NCBI GenBank assembly: GCA_964016985.1 | Contig: OZ024831.1 | Span: 26,269,631-26,333,630 of the forward strand | Source of the DNA: Anodontia alba | Taxonomy: Eukaryota > Mollusca > Bivalvia > Lucinida > Lucinidae | Reading direction: 5' to 3' | DNA length: 64,000 nucleotides | Shown here: in pieces, positions 23,669 to 34,828 of the stretch | Layout of the letters: every line of letters begins with the position of its first letter | Numbering within the stretch: position 1 is the stretch's first letter | Position numbers and translations under genes: made by a program | Notes under the pieces: generated by a model | Told to the model about the DNA's origin: nothing | Databases searched by the model: none | What the model saw: the letters and a program-made list of their open reading frames with translations, nothing else

Positions 23669-24000
23669 ATGTGAGTCAAACTCCTCTTCAGAGTGTTCAT
23701 ACATACTCTCTTCAAGATATGCTAACACAAGTGTGACATAGACTGGAGCAACGTTGGTCCCCATAGCCATACCCTTTGACTGAATGAAGAATATGTCATT
23801 AAAACAAAAGCTGTTATTTTCTAAGATCAGTTTTACTCCATCTAACATTTTTTAACTTATTCTGCTCGGTAGTTCATTTTGGTATCTATTTATCCAGAAT
23901 GAGATAGCATCTAGACCTGTGTCTTGGGGAATTTTGGAATACGGGTTTTCAAAATCAAAAGCAACCAGTATGATATCTTTATCTATTTGTCACGGCGATT
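23669..24000 (-). pseudogene. PLE reverse transcriptase motifs, relic
   Basis: AFDFENPYSKIP near 23945 corresponds to the catalytic motif A of PLE RTs, with its Asp kept. GMAMGTNVAPVYV near 23755 is the PLE motif B. Motif C lies beyond the MITE at 23342-23353, where a shifted frame reads FLDGCF, so the second catalytic Asp is Gly. Confidence 0.88.
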
Positions 24001-24385
24001 TTTGCAAAAAGTTGCTGAGCCGGTGTGTTTCACACCAGGCCAGCAAATATTGACCTGAATGTAAGATTTTCCGGTGGTTTTATTTCGACATAATTAAATG
24101 TAGAGTTTGAACATGCTTCTTATATTGTTTTTTTTTTTTTTTGTTTTTTTTTTCTTCTTCTTTTTTTATGGATATTATGGAAGACCATAACAATTGTTTG
24201 TTTGACATTCAACATTCATTAGATAATATATTCTTTTTTTTTTAGTTAATTCTGATTGATGTTTCTGAAGGAATGAACCACACTTGTTCATTACTTCTTT
24301 GAAAGGGTTTGAGTCTAATTTTTCGTTGTACTCATTGCTCAGTAGCATTTTTAATCTGTTTCTGATAGTACTGTTTGTCTACTAC

Positions 24386-24933
24386 GATATGTCATAAGGC
24401 TAGAAATGTGTCCATAGGACACGGATGGCCCCGCCTGGAAAACCTAAACGCAAATTGCTAACGCCGGACGCGGACGGATGGACAGGGGTAACACTACATG
24501 CCCTTTCCACCATTCTTCGAATGGCGAGGGCACAAAAGCAAAAAGCATTTATGTTAGCATACAATTCGAGTTTTAACAATATGAACAAACGGGCCAATAA
24601 ATATTTTCTCACATCCACCATGAACATTTCCAGTCAAGACTCCATTCCATATTTTACCTACAGCAAGTTCTTCTCACAATTTTCAGCACTGGCCAATAAA
24701 TCAAGCTGGCGATTACGGTCATAATGAAAAGGTCAATGTCATTATTGATACGTAGTGTTCTGTATACCTGATTGATGACCGTTATTGGTATCTATAGAAA
24801 CAAGAAATGAGCTGGACGAAGAAACAAATCTAACGTCATAAGTCCAGACCAGCCTGCAGATCCACGCAGTATAGTCATGTCTGTTGCAGGAGCGCTTTCA
24901 ATATCTTGGCGTCGCAAAATCGAAATGAGCAAA
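24386..24933. other. No host gene; possible short dispersed repeat
   Basis: Contains TGTCCATAGGACACGGATGG near 24408, a small palindrome. The 99-codon plus frame (24425-24724) has no recognisable domain. A degraded family E fragment is at about 24842-24880. Confidence 0.4.
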
Positions 24934-24999
24934 GCGATCAGTTAAGGCCCAGGCCAGCCTGCGCAAATGCGCAGGCTGGCCTGGGCCTTAACTGATCGC
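24934..24999. repeat. Family E hairpin, perfect 32-bp arms
   Basis: GCGATCAGTTAAGGCCCAGG through CAGCCTGCGCA is exactly complementary to the right half, with a two-base AA loop. This is one of the most perfect palindromes in the window. Confidence 0.95.
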
Positions 25000-25175
25000 C
25001 TATAGCATTGTGTAGGATTTCTTGTGCTACTCTCAGTAATAGTTGCTAAAGCTTTCATAAATCAAGTTCTATTTGTCGACTTTATTTGGTCATATCATCA
25101 TGATAATTCGGTATCTTTCGGAAGATACAGGGAAATATGTATATTGAGAATTGATTTTGCTTTTTATATGTAAAA

Positions 25176-25388
25176 CAGAGGACTTGTTAAAGAGGAGTAC
25201 TTGGTGATAAGGTTTTGATAATGTTTCTTATTTCTCTATATAAACATATGCCGTGGGTACTCATTAGAAGCGCCTCGGCGAGGCATTTCTAAAGAGTACC
25301 CACAAAATATGTTTTTATCTTTTTGTATGGGGACTGGAGAAAATTTCCCCAGAACTACATCAAATACTTCTCCTAAACAAGTCCTCTG
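25176..25388. mobile_element. MITE with CAGAGGACTTGTT ends and family A-type hairpin
   Basis: TIRs of about 25 bp: CAGAGGACTTGTTAAAGAGG and its complement ending AACAAGTCCTCTG. The centre carries CGTGGGTACTCATTAGAAGC...GAGTACCCAC, a family A-like palindrome, in otherwise unrelated flanks. Confidence 0.85.
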
Positions 25389-25394
25389 ATAAAA

Positions 25395-25720
25395 GCTAGA
25401 ACGGGTCCAGTCCTTGATTTTATCTCCCAATCCGTCCTTCTTCGTGTCCCTTCAAGTGTACATCGCAGAATTGCCAGAGGAACGTAAGAAGTGACAATCC
25501 CATCTGAGTTTTCGTTTCTTGCACCATGGTGAGGAGGTAATCATGGAAACCAATGGCACCTTGTTTGCTTACTTCCACATTGGTGATATAGTCTAATTAC
25601 CATACGGTGGCATCTCATTTCCAAGTCCTGGGTTATTTGCCTGAGTTTTGCAACCGAAGTCCACATCAACAGTCATAAACAAGTTTGAACTTTCATCATA
25701 GATCATGATGATTAAAGGAA
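25395..25720 (-). pseudogene. LINE-I-type 3' fragment
   Basis: Minus-strand translation with frameshifts gives LEMRCHRM (about 25635), KKRKLRW (about 25530), LRSSGNSAMYT, and then GDKIKDWTRSSF (about 25412). These align in order with the C-terminal segments of LINE-I-like RT proteins (EMRCYRR, KRRKLQWYGH, DNIREWTG). The RT catalytic core is absent. Confidence 0.75.
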
Positions 25721-26380
25721 TTTGAATTTGGTACACATTGTACAATCTGGAAATAGAAAACAGAACACCATAGGCATGTTGGGAACATGCATAGTCTGAC
25801 TAAGGTCTCCACTATCCGCATACCTCAGAACTATGATTGTCTTGTATTGTTATATATATATATGAGCTATGCAAACACGCTAAAGGACATTTGAAGCCAT
25901 ATCAAATGAAAGAAACAATCACAAAGTAACAGAAGTGAAATGAAGTTTATTATTACTTATTTCAGTTTCATTTCTTTTTCTCTATTATTTATGTTTTCAT
26001 TTTAGTATAACGTCATAATAAATTAAATATATTTAGTTGTTTATTTGTTTAGATAATTTGTGAATATTTCCTGAGCGGATTGTATACGACGTTAGATGTA
26101 ACCAGTCAACGTATTAGCTTGATGTTTGAAGGTAACTTGATGTTCTGTGTTCGGTATCATTTTTTGTTTTACTAATGCCGCAGCTGACGGAGCAATCCTG
26201 GGCCGAATCTTGAGTATGAAGTCGACATCAGACAGCAACAACAACAACAATAATAATAATCAATAATAACGAACGGGTCGCGAACGAAATAACTGAATCA
26301 TAAACGATATTATGAGGTGTTAGACGAAATATTAGAAAAGGAATATCTGCTGGAAAACAGAATGCCTTATGTATATGACG

Positions 26381-26419
<39 letters not shown>

Positions 26420-26460
26420 AAATTCAAGTGTTTGTATATTATTATTATCATTAATATCGC

Positions 26461-26493
<33 letters not shown>

Positions 26494-26769
26494 TTTAGGC
26501 CGACCAAACTGATCTACCGCTTTGATCTTGTGATTACTATAATTATAAGTTTAGTTTTACTTCGTAAACAATCCGTTACTATCTTAGAATATGAATGTGT
26601 CTATCATTAAGTAGTCTGTGTATATGCTTAGTTGTTGTGCGCATGTCTTTCATGAAAATACACCTTATTTTGCAAACTCATATTTTATTTTACATTTATC
26701 TGGCGTAGTAGTTACATAATAGCTCTTGATAAGATGCTTTTTCCAATTCAAAAGTACTTATATTTTTTT
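25721..26769. other. Gene-free stretch with microsatellites
   Basis: Includes a TA run at 25853-25862, (GT)n at 26385-26416 and (TTA)n at 26460-26491. No coding signal is seen. Confidence 0.45.
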
Positions 26770-26774
26770 CTCAT

Positions 26775-26872
26775 TTCTCCACGAAAACATATGTTGTGGG
26801 TACTCATTAGAAGCGCCTCGCCGAGGCGCTTCTAATGAGTACCCACAACATATGTTTTTTGGAGAAATAAGA
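26775..26872. repeat. Hairpin of family A type with perfect 35-bp arms
   Basis: AACATATGTTGTGGGTACTC...GCGCCTCG and its exact complement, separated by one C. Flanks (CTCATTTCTCC / GGAGAAATAAG) extend the inversion. Family A TIRs are absent. Confidence 0.9.
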
Positions 26873-27828
26873 AATTTCTTTTACCTGATACCCACTCTTA
26901 TCTACACATGGCCTCACATGTCGTAAGCGAAAAAACATAATCATATATAATATAATGACGAATATTGTGTTATTTATTCATTGGACTCCTCCACCGAGCA
27001 GTCTGGAAAGAGTTTCCGTCGAGCATACTGGATCCAATATCTATAGAAAGGAATATCTTTGTAAGGACGCTTCCTGAACTGATTTGTCATTGTAAATTGG
27101 TAATATCATAGCTACTAAGACAAACCCTGATCAGACACCGCTTTCTGGATGATCTGATCTGGGTGTACATTGCTTGTCAAGATCTAAACGGTTAAGTTTG
27201 TTGTTATAAAATAACTTCATTAGATGCCTTGTTCTGCGGCGTTTGCTCAGCCACCTGATTGTAGACACATAAAACATGTAGTAAAATGTAAAATGGCCGT
27301 GTTGAACTTTCAGGACAAGTATGGTAAGTTGCTAATGTGTTCGAATATTTGGGGAGATTACGGTACTATGTACCACGCCTTGAGAAAAGAGTTTTTGGTA
27401 CAAATATGAGTAACATGCTAGTAAGTTTTGGCATTATAATAAGCATTTTACAATATCCATTATATATTTGCTTAGCAAATGGTGAAGGCTAGGATGTTCA
27501 GGCTGATCTATGCATTTCGTAACCTGCATTAGCTCCGAAGATCCCTTTCTCCATGGCGGCGACCCATGGTCGTGTCCAACCCAAGGGAAATAACTAGTGT
27601 AGATTTATGATTCAGTCGAAACTCGATTGCGGTTGTTTAGTTAGCCCTGTTGTACGAGTTGTTTCCCATTAGACGGCACTATTTTAAAATCAATGGTCTA
27701 TCCAAGGGTCATGCTGTTGTTCTTAGGGTATTATATAAAAAATATTTAATTGATTGGCGTCTGATCGGGGTCTTAGCTGTGTTCCAAAATCCGTTTTGTT
27801 TTTAGGACGCTAAACGCTATTGGACAGG
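26873..27828. other. No host gene; degraded family D pieces
   Basis: A degraded D hairpin lies at about 27118-27181 (CCCTGATCAGACACCGC). D-terminal-like sequence (GACAAGTATGGTAAGTTGC) is near 27312. TTGGCGTCTGATCGGGGTC is at 27752-27771. Confidence 0.5.
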
Positions 27829-27903
27829 GACCGTATTTATCCTAAGTATTCATACACCTTGACTTCTTACCATACTTGTCCTGAAATTTAAACAATAAAA
27901 ATA

Positions 27904-27935
<32 letters not shown>

Positions 27936-28137
27936 CGGTGACTCGGTTTTATTAAGTCGTTTCATGTACAGCAGTGTAGTTTGGTAGTTTGACAGGTTGC
28001 ATACGCCTAAAGTCTATTTCTACTAGATGGATGGCAAACGATATAGACCCTGATCAGACGCCACGTCCTGTGGCGTCTGATCTGGGTGTACACTGTTTGC
28101 TCAGGCTATATATCCGAATACTTAAAGTAAATATGGT
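27829..28137. mobile_element. Family D element, near complete
   Basis: TIRs ACCGTATTTATCCTAAGTAT (left) and the complement ending ACTTAAAGTAAATATGGT (right). An asymmetric interior with poly(A) at 27906-27936 precedes a GCAAACGATATAGACCCTGA hairpin (28033-28100) near the right end. Confidence 0.75.
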
Positions 28138-28717
28138 AGATGTTTCGGAATAGACTGTGCATACGCGTAGTCCGACGACGACCTACGCCGGTGCTCAAAC
28201 AGCAAAGGGCCGCGCTATGGGGAAAATTGTCTGCGGGGCAAATGTGGACAGTGTAGATGTAGATAAGCCCGCACTGCATATATCCCTGTCTGCGTACACG
28301 CAGAATCATTCTCTGCTACATGGCAAAGTCGTTATCAGATTGTGAGTATGGATATTTACTACCGTAATAACCCGATATACTGAGACACCTTACCTACTCA
28401 CCTAGCCTTGCCCAAGGCTTAGAAATATACATATATATTTTTTGGCTTATTGAGCTCTGTGGCTAGTCTAAAAACAGATAATATGTTCTGGATTTCAGAG
28501 ACAACCACAGAAGAAAAGTTCACCCATAGACTAGCTAAACATTGAATCAAAACGTAGAATGTAAATGAAAAAAAAAAAAATAATAATAATAAGTAAACAT
28601 ACTTGTATATTGGCCTAGTAGCTAGGCTACTACTCACCATACTTGTCCTAACATTTGAAAAAAAAAAGAGTTTATTCTACTACCCCTTCATGTGTCAAAA
28701 GTATTGTTGTATGTATG

Positions 28718-28784
28718 GCAAACAGTGTTGACCCTGATCAGACGCCGCATTCTGCGGCGTCTGATCAGGGTCTACACTGTTTGC
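28718..28784. repeat. Family D hairpin
   Basis: GCAAACAGTGTTGACCCTGA through GACGCCGC pairs with GCGGCGTC...ACACTGTTTGC, a single-mismatch palindrome. Flanks CATACTTGTCCTAACATTTG are typical of D elements. Confidence 0.9.
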
Positions 28785-29062
28785 ACTGACCTATCTGTCC
28801 CAATTTTTAGGGTTATAGTGTAGTCCCATATACGACGAAGACACGTTTTTCTCTTGGCGATGCTAGTAGTAATAGATGGCAGCAGTGCCGTCCAATACTA
28901 CTGCTGCTTCATGAAATTTGTGACCAACCAAAGACCGAGGTCAGCCTCGGTATCCGACGCATCGGGGTCTAGCGCAGAGATGAAGTAGCGTATGTATGGT
29001 TAACATACACACTTATCTAGGCCAGAGAAGCAGCTACTTATGTATGATAAAAGGGAAGCTAA

Positions 29063-29410
29063 TACAGTCGACTCTCGTTATCTCGAATTCCAAGGGGCTC
29101 ACTGAAACACTTCGAGATATCCGTACTTCGACATATCAGAGTTGAGAGAGTGAGGAAAACAATAAATTGAACAACCACATTGACAAATGAATATGTAATT
29201 TGACTCCTGAAGTTAGAAATATATATATATATATATATATAATAATGTGAAAAAGAGGAGAAATTGCTCCACAGGAGCAATTTCTCCTCTTTTCCACATT
29301 ATTTTGTTACCTGTTGTCATAGTTTCATGTTAAAACAGGGACCAGATTTTCACTTCGAGTTAAGCGGTAATTCGAAATAAGCGAGTTCGAGATAACGAGG
29401 TTCGACTGTA
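29063..29410. mobile_element. Family C MITE inserted in the satellite
   Basis: Ends TACAGTCGACTCTCGTTATC and GATAACGAGGTTCGACTGTA with TA at both sides. The central hairpin GGAGAAATTGCTCC has 18-bp arms. Satellite sequence flanks both sides. Confidence 0.9.
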
Positions 29411-32400
29411 TATCTGCAGAATTGCGACACAGCAGCGTATGTTTGGTGATTAGGATACTATAGTTTAGTCCAGAGAAGCAGCCACGCATGTGTGGTTACG
29501 AAATGGATACTGTCAACAAAGAAGCTCCATGCGTAATGTTAACTTTCACTGTAACTTGAGTTCAGAGGTGCAGCAGAGTATATTTGGTTGCATGTAACTA
29601 TATCTGTGGTACATAAAGTAAAATATGTGTGGTTAAAGGGACATAATACTTGCAGAACAGATTAACCAACAACGTATGGCCGGTAAAGGGGAACGCTATC
29701 TGTAGAAAAGAAAACCAACTACGTATGTCTGTTTAAATTGGCATTCAATCTGAAAACATAAAAACAGCAACATATGTTAACGACGACTCTATCTGCAGAG
29801 CAGAATTACGGCAAAGGGACATTCGATCTGTAAGCAGAAATGCGGTAACTTATGTATTATTAAAGGGGCATTTCTATCTGTAGAACAGAAAAGCAGAAAC
29901 GTATGTTTGGTTAAAGGAACACTCTCTCTGTAGAAAAGAAAAGTAGCAACCTATGTATAGTTTACGTGACGCTCACTTTATAGAACAGAAATGTATAAAT
30001 GTATGTTACATTATCGGGACATTCTGTCTGTAGAACAGAAAAAGTAGAACGTACGTATGGCAAAATGAACACATTGTCGGCAGAGCAGAAAGGCAGCAAC
30101 ATATGTATGGTTAAATGGGCACTCTATGTGTAGAACAGAAAAGCAGCAATGCATGTATGGCAAAGGGATACTCTGTCTGTAGCGCGAAAAGGCAGCAACG
30201 TGCGTATTTTAAAAGGAACATTTTATCTGTAGAACGTATGTATGATTAAAGGGACATTCTATCAGTAGACCTGAAAATCAGCAATGTGAGTATGGTTAAA
30301 GGGAAAGTCTATCTCTAGAACAGAAATGCAGCAACATATGTATGGTTAAGGAACATTTGTAGAATAGAAAGCGGCAACATATGCATAGTTAATGAGACTT
30401 TCTATATGTATACCAGAAAAGCAACAACGTGTGTATGGTTATAGTGAAACTCTATCTGTAGAACAGAAATGCAGCAACGCTTGTATGGTTAAAGGGACAC
30501 CCTATCTGTAGAACAGAAAACGCAGCGTATGTATGGTTAAAGGGAACTTCTATCTGTAGAATATAGAGATGCAGCAGCGTACGTGTGGATAAAGTGAACC
30601 TCTGTCTATAGAATAAAAAGCAACCTATGTATAGTTAAAGGAAACTTCTATGTGTATAATAGAAAAGCAACAACGTATTTTGGTAAAAGTAATTTTCTAT
30701 GTGTAGAATAGAAAAACAGCAACGTGTGTATAATTAAAGGTAACTTCTATGTGTAGAATAGAAATGCAGCAACGTGTGTATGGTTAAAGGGACATTCGAT
30801 CTATAAACAGAAAAGTAGCAATGTATGTATGGTTAATTTGTAGAACAGAACAGTAACAGCCTATGTATGGTGGAAAGGAAACTCTATCTATAGATGAGAA
30901 TACCAGCATCGCAAGTATGTTTAAAGGGACACTCTATCTGTAGAACAGAAAAGCAGCAACGTGAGTATGGTTAAAGGGACACTATAACAGTGAAACAGAA
31001 AAGCAGCAACGTGTGTATGGTTAAAAGGATGTTCCACCTTATACAGAAAAGTAGCAATATGTATTGACAAAGGACCTTTCTACCTGTAGAACAGAAAAGC
31101 AGAAACGTATGTATATCTGTAAAAGGGGTAAAAACATCAACATATGTATGGTTAAAGGGAATTCTATCTGTAGACCAGAAAAGCAACAATGTTCGTATGT
31201 TTAAAAGAAATTCTGTGTAGAACAGATAAGCAGCAACGTATCTATGGACAAAGTAACATTCTATCTGTAGAACAGAAAGGCAGCAGCATATGTACAGTTA
31301 AAGGGGCATTATATCTGTAGAACAGAAAAACAGCAAAGTGTGCATGTTGAAAGGGACATTCGATATGTAAACATAAAAGCAGTGATATGTATTGATGAAT
31401 GGGCATTTGTATTTGTAGAACAGAAAGGCAGAAGGGTATATTTGGATAAAAGAGCATTCTATATGTAGATCAGAAAAGCAAAAACGTATGTATTGTTAAA
31501 GGGACACGCTGTCTGTAGTGCGGAAAGGCAGCAACGTATGCATTTTAAATGAACATTCTTTCTGTAGATCAGAAAAAGCAGCAACGTATGTATAATTAAA
31601 GAGATATTCTATCTTTAGACCAGAAAAGCAACAACGTGCGTATGATTAAAGGGAAACTCTGTCTGTAGAACAGAAAAGCAGCAACGCATGTATGGTTAAA
31701 ATGACACTCTATCTGTAGAACAAAAAGGTAGCAACCTATGTACGCTTAAAGGGAACGTCTATGAGTAGAATAGAAAAGCAGCAACGTATTATGGTATAAA
31801 CGCAGCGTATGTATAGAGAAGCAGCAACGTTTGTATGGCTAAAGGGAACTTCTGTCTGTAGAACAAAAAGGTAGCAACTATGTACGGTTAAAAGGAACTT
31901 CTAAGTGTAGAATAGAAAAGCAGCAACGTATTATGGTTAAAGGGATTTGATTTTCTATGTATAGAATAGAAAAGCAGCAACGTGTATATAATCAAAGGGA
32001 TCTTCTATGTGTAGAATAGAAATGCAGCAACGTGTGTATGGTTAAAGAGACATTCAATCTGTAAACAGAAAAGCAGCAATGTATGTATGGTTAAGGGGAA
32101 ACTCTCTTTGTAGAACAGAACAGTTAAAACATATGTATGGTGAAAAGGTAACACTTTCTGTAGAATAGAGTAGCAGCAACGTATGTATGTTTAAAGGGTT
32201 ACTCTATCTGTAGAATAGAAAAGCAGCAACGTGTGTATGGTTAAAGGGACACTCTATCTGTGAAAGTGAAAAGCAGCAACTTAATTGAAAAGCAGCAAGT
32301 TGTGTATGGTTAAAATATATTTGAACTGTAAACAGAAAAACAGCAATATTTATTGATAAAGGACTTTTTCTGTCTTTAGAACAGAAAAGCAGAAACGTAT

Positions 32401-32924
32401 ATATGTCCGTAAAAGACTGAAAAAACAACAACAGCCTATGTATGGTTAAAGGGACACTATCTGTAAATAGAAAAGCAGTAATTTATGTATATTTAACGGG
32501 TCATTTCTATCTGTAGAACAGAATAGCAGAAACGTATGTATGGATAAAGGAACATTCTATCTGTAGAACAGAAAAAGCGACAACCTATGTATGGTTTAAG
32601 TGATGCTCCTTCTACAGAACAGAAATGTAGCAATGTATGTTAGGTTATCGGGACATTCTGTCGTAGAACCGTAGAACAGAAAAATAACAGTATGTACTGA
32701 AAAGAGGCATTTTATCTGTAGAGCAGAAAGGCAGTAACGAATGCAGTTTTGAAGGAACAGCTTCGTACATACTTTGCTATTTTTCTGTTCAACAGATAGA
32801 GTTTCCCTTTAATCATACATGCGTTACTATTTATCTGTTCTGCAGATAGAGTTTCTTTCAAACTATACATTCGTTGCTGTTCACTCTTTTCTACAGAGAG
32901 AATGTCTCTTTAACCATTTATTAT

Positions 32925-33355
32925 ACCTATCAATATTCATAATCTATATTAGAAATCTCATTGGTCGAGAGCATATTACGTACAGAGAAATATTCTGCAA
33001 TGTTACCCTGTAATATTAACATCGCAAGCAATATTACCATCCCAGTGACGTCACTGCCTAAACTTACAGTTGCACTTTGTAGTCACGCGCTGTGACGTAG
33101 TATTTACTTTCACAACCGAGATCATGGCAGGTGCAGCAGGTGGCCGCTTCGTCGTCCCAAATGTGGAGGATTTGCCAGAATGTTTAGGCAAAAAATAATC
33201 AATGTAAGAATTCGGTATAAGACTACAATTATTAACCTTATACGAGGGTAATATGACGATTAGTTCAACCTCGACAGTTAATGTTACCCTCGGTGACATT
33301 TCCTGCCTCGGGAGAACAAATCGTCATGTTACCCTCATACAAGGGTAAAACTTGT
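32925..33355. other. Non-satellite insert with a 24-codon start-like frame
   Basis: This block interrupts the inverted part of the satellite. It contains an ATG at 33124 opening MAGAAGGRFVVPNVEDLPEC, which stops after LGKK. Upstream is GTGACGTCAC-like sequence. An inverted repeat at 33239-33346 (ATACGAGGGTAATATGACGA and complement) follows. The peptide start resembles the N-termini of some transposon-derived proteins, but I cannot assign it. Confidence 0.35.
33239..33346. repeat. Inverted repeat, about 28-bp arms
   Basis: TACGAGGGTAATATGACGAT pairs with ATCGTCATGTTACCCTCATA. The loop contains TTACCCTCGGTGACATTTCC, itself related to the arms. Confidence 0.75.
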
Positions 33356-33464
33356 ATAGTATACGCTACTGTGTTTCTGTTCTGCAGATAGAGTGTTCCT
33401 TTAAACTAACATACGTCATTGCTCTACTGTTCTAAAGCTAAAATATTCATTTAACGATACCTAC

Positions 33465-33570
33465 CCCAGTAGGCACACAACGTTAAAATGACGTCGTATC
33501 AACGTCGATGCGACGTGATCACGTCGCATCGACGTTGATACGACGTCATTTTGATGTGTGACTGCTGGGT
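33465..33570. mobile_element. Family L foldback inserted in the satellite
   Basis: CCCAGTAGGCACACAACGTT at the left and ATGTGTGACTGCTGGG at the right. The centre is a long ACGTCG-rich palindrome (GATGCGACGTGATCACGTCG...). TAC flanks both ends, a possible 3-bp TSD. Confidence 0.85.
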
Positions 33571-33830
33571 ACGTTGCTGCATTAATGATGTACAGATAGA
33601 GTGTCCATTTAACCGTATTATCTTGTTGCTTTTCTGTTCTACTGATTGAGTGGCCCCTTAAACGTACACACGTTGCAGTGTTTTTCTGTTCTACAGATAG
33701 AGTGTGTCTTTACCTATGTTGCTGCTATTATGGTTTAAAAATAGAGTGTTACACTGTAACCATATACGTATGTTGATGGCATTCCGTTCGCCACATAGAG
33801 CGTCTCGTGAACCATACATGATACGTTGCT

Positions 33831-33861
<31 letters not shown>

Positions 33862-34787
33862 CTTTCTGTTCTACATATAGAGCCCACCTTTAGCCTAACA
33901 TACGTAACGGCTTTTCTGTTTCTATAGATAGACTGTCCCTTTTATCCTGCATACGTAGCAGCTTCTTTTTTCTTCTTCGTATGTTTAAAGGAACATTCTA
34001 TCTGCAGAACAGAACACTTGCAACGTATGTTTGGTTAAAGTCCCACTATGTATGTAGAAGAGATAAGCAGCAACGTATGTACGGTTAAAAAGGCATTTTA
34101 TCTGTAGAAGAGAAAAACAGCAAAGTATGATTTATTGAAGAGACTGTCTGTCTGAAGAAGGGAAAAGCAACAACATAGGTATGGTTAAAGGGCACTCTAT
34201 CCGAAGAAGAGAAAAGCAGCAACGCATGTACGGTTAAATGGACACTGTCTGTAGAAGATAAAATCAGCAACGTATGTATGGTTAAAGGGACAATCTGTCT
34301 GCAGAAGAGGAAAACAGCAAGGTATATCTGGTAAAGGAGACAGAGAAAAGCAACACCGTTAGTATGGTTAAAGGGACACACTGTTGGTAGAAGAGAAAAT
34401 CAGCAACGTTTGGTTAAAGGGACTCTTTACCTGCAGAACAGAACATTAGCAACTTACTTAAAAGTGCCCTTTATCAGTAGGCTGAACTTATTCTGTCTGT
34501 ATATTTCAGCATGTGTGTGCAAAATGGTAACATTTGTTTTGGTGAGCAGCAAAAGATGTAGCCCAGTCTGCGCGTCTTGGTAGGATCTTTATTGTCTGCA
34601 TGTAGGGGGCTGAATACAATCCTGCTATTTACACCAAGGGAGTCAACTGCAGTGATCTTCTATTTGATTAACTACATAGCAAACCCTTCTAACAATGAGT
34701 GTTCTCTAAAAGGACAGCACATTCTTTTCTTGAAGAGTACACTCCTATTCAGAAGGGAGGTAAATCCCATTATGATAGTTCCCGCCC

Positions 34788-34789
34788 TC

Positions 34790-34820
<31 letters not shown>

Positions 34821-34828
34821 ACACACAA
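34788..34828. repeat. (C)n(CA)n simple repeat
   Basis: A run of C followed by CA dinucleotides. Overlapping poly-Pro/poly-Gly frames are artefacts. Confidence 0.95.

Larger units (their letters stand above)
21658..24385 (-). mobile_element. Penelope-like element with three nested MITEs
   Basis: Reading the minus strand from 24385 gives the order expected for a PLE. VVDKQYYQKQIKNAT is followed by LDSNPFKEVMNKCGSF and NCYGLP, after which a poly(A) expansion lies at about 24130-24175. Then come FRSIFAGLV, LVAFDFENPYSKIPQDTGLD (RT motif A) and SKGMAMGTNVAPVYV, followed by a degraded motif C. FLDTFVINDNG, SIPYYLARRLKMTVSKE, NNLIPCVISFNPHT and a Cys-bearing PRCGLCKY linker precede the GIY-YIG-type NVIYVIECRGC. 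Family A copies (23389-23668, 22842-23121) and a family C copy (22021-22345) split it. The element is inactive. Confidence 0.9.
28970..34470. repeat. 50-bp satellite array (~5.5 kb) with inverted block
   Basis: A tandem unit of about 50 bp, with consensus pieces GTATGGTTAAAGGGACACTC, TATCTGTAGAACAGAAAAG and CAGCAACGTAT. Units run forward from about 28970 to 32758, reverse from about 32760 to 33965, and forward again to 34470. Spacing between successive TCTGTAGAACAG motifs near 31670 is 50 bases. Units are diverged from one another. Open frames here on either strand are artefacts of the repeat. Confidence 0.93.

Noticed and set aside
24934..24999. Rho-independent terminator
   Set aside because: The perfect hairpin resembles one, but it belongs to a dispersed foldback family and the genome is eukaryotic.
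30971..34381. Minus-strand frames in the satellite (LLFCSTDR...FNHTYV peptides) as a protein family
   Set aside because: The peptides are translations of the 50-bp satellite unit, which is not a multiple of three, and they fall in several frames.
28970..34470. Tandem 50-bp repeats as a CRISPR array
   Set aside because: The whole 50-bp unit repeats with drift and there are no unique spacers. Context is eukaryotic.
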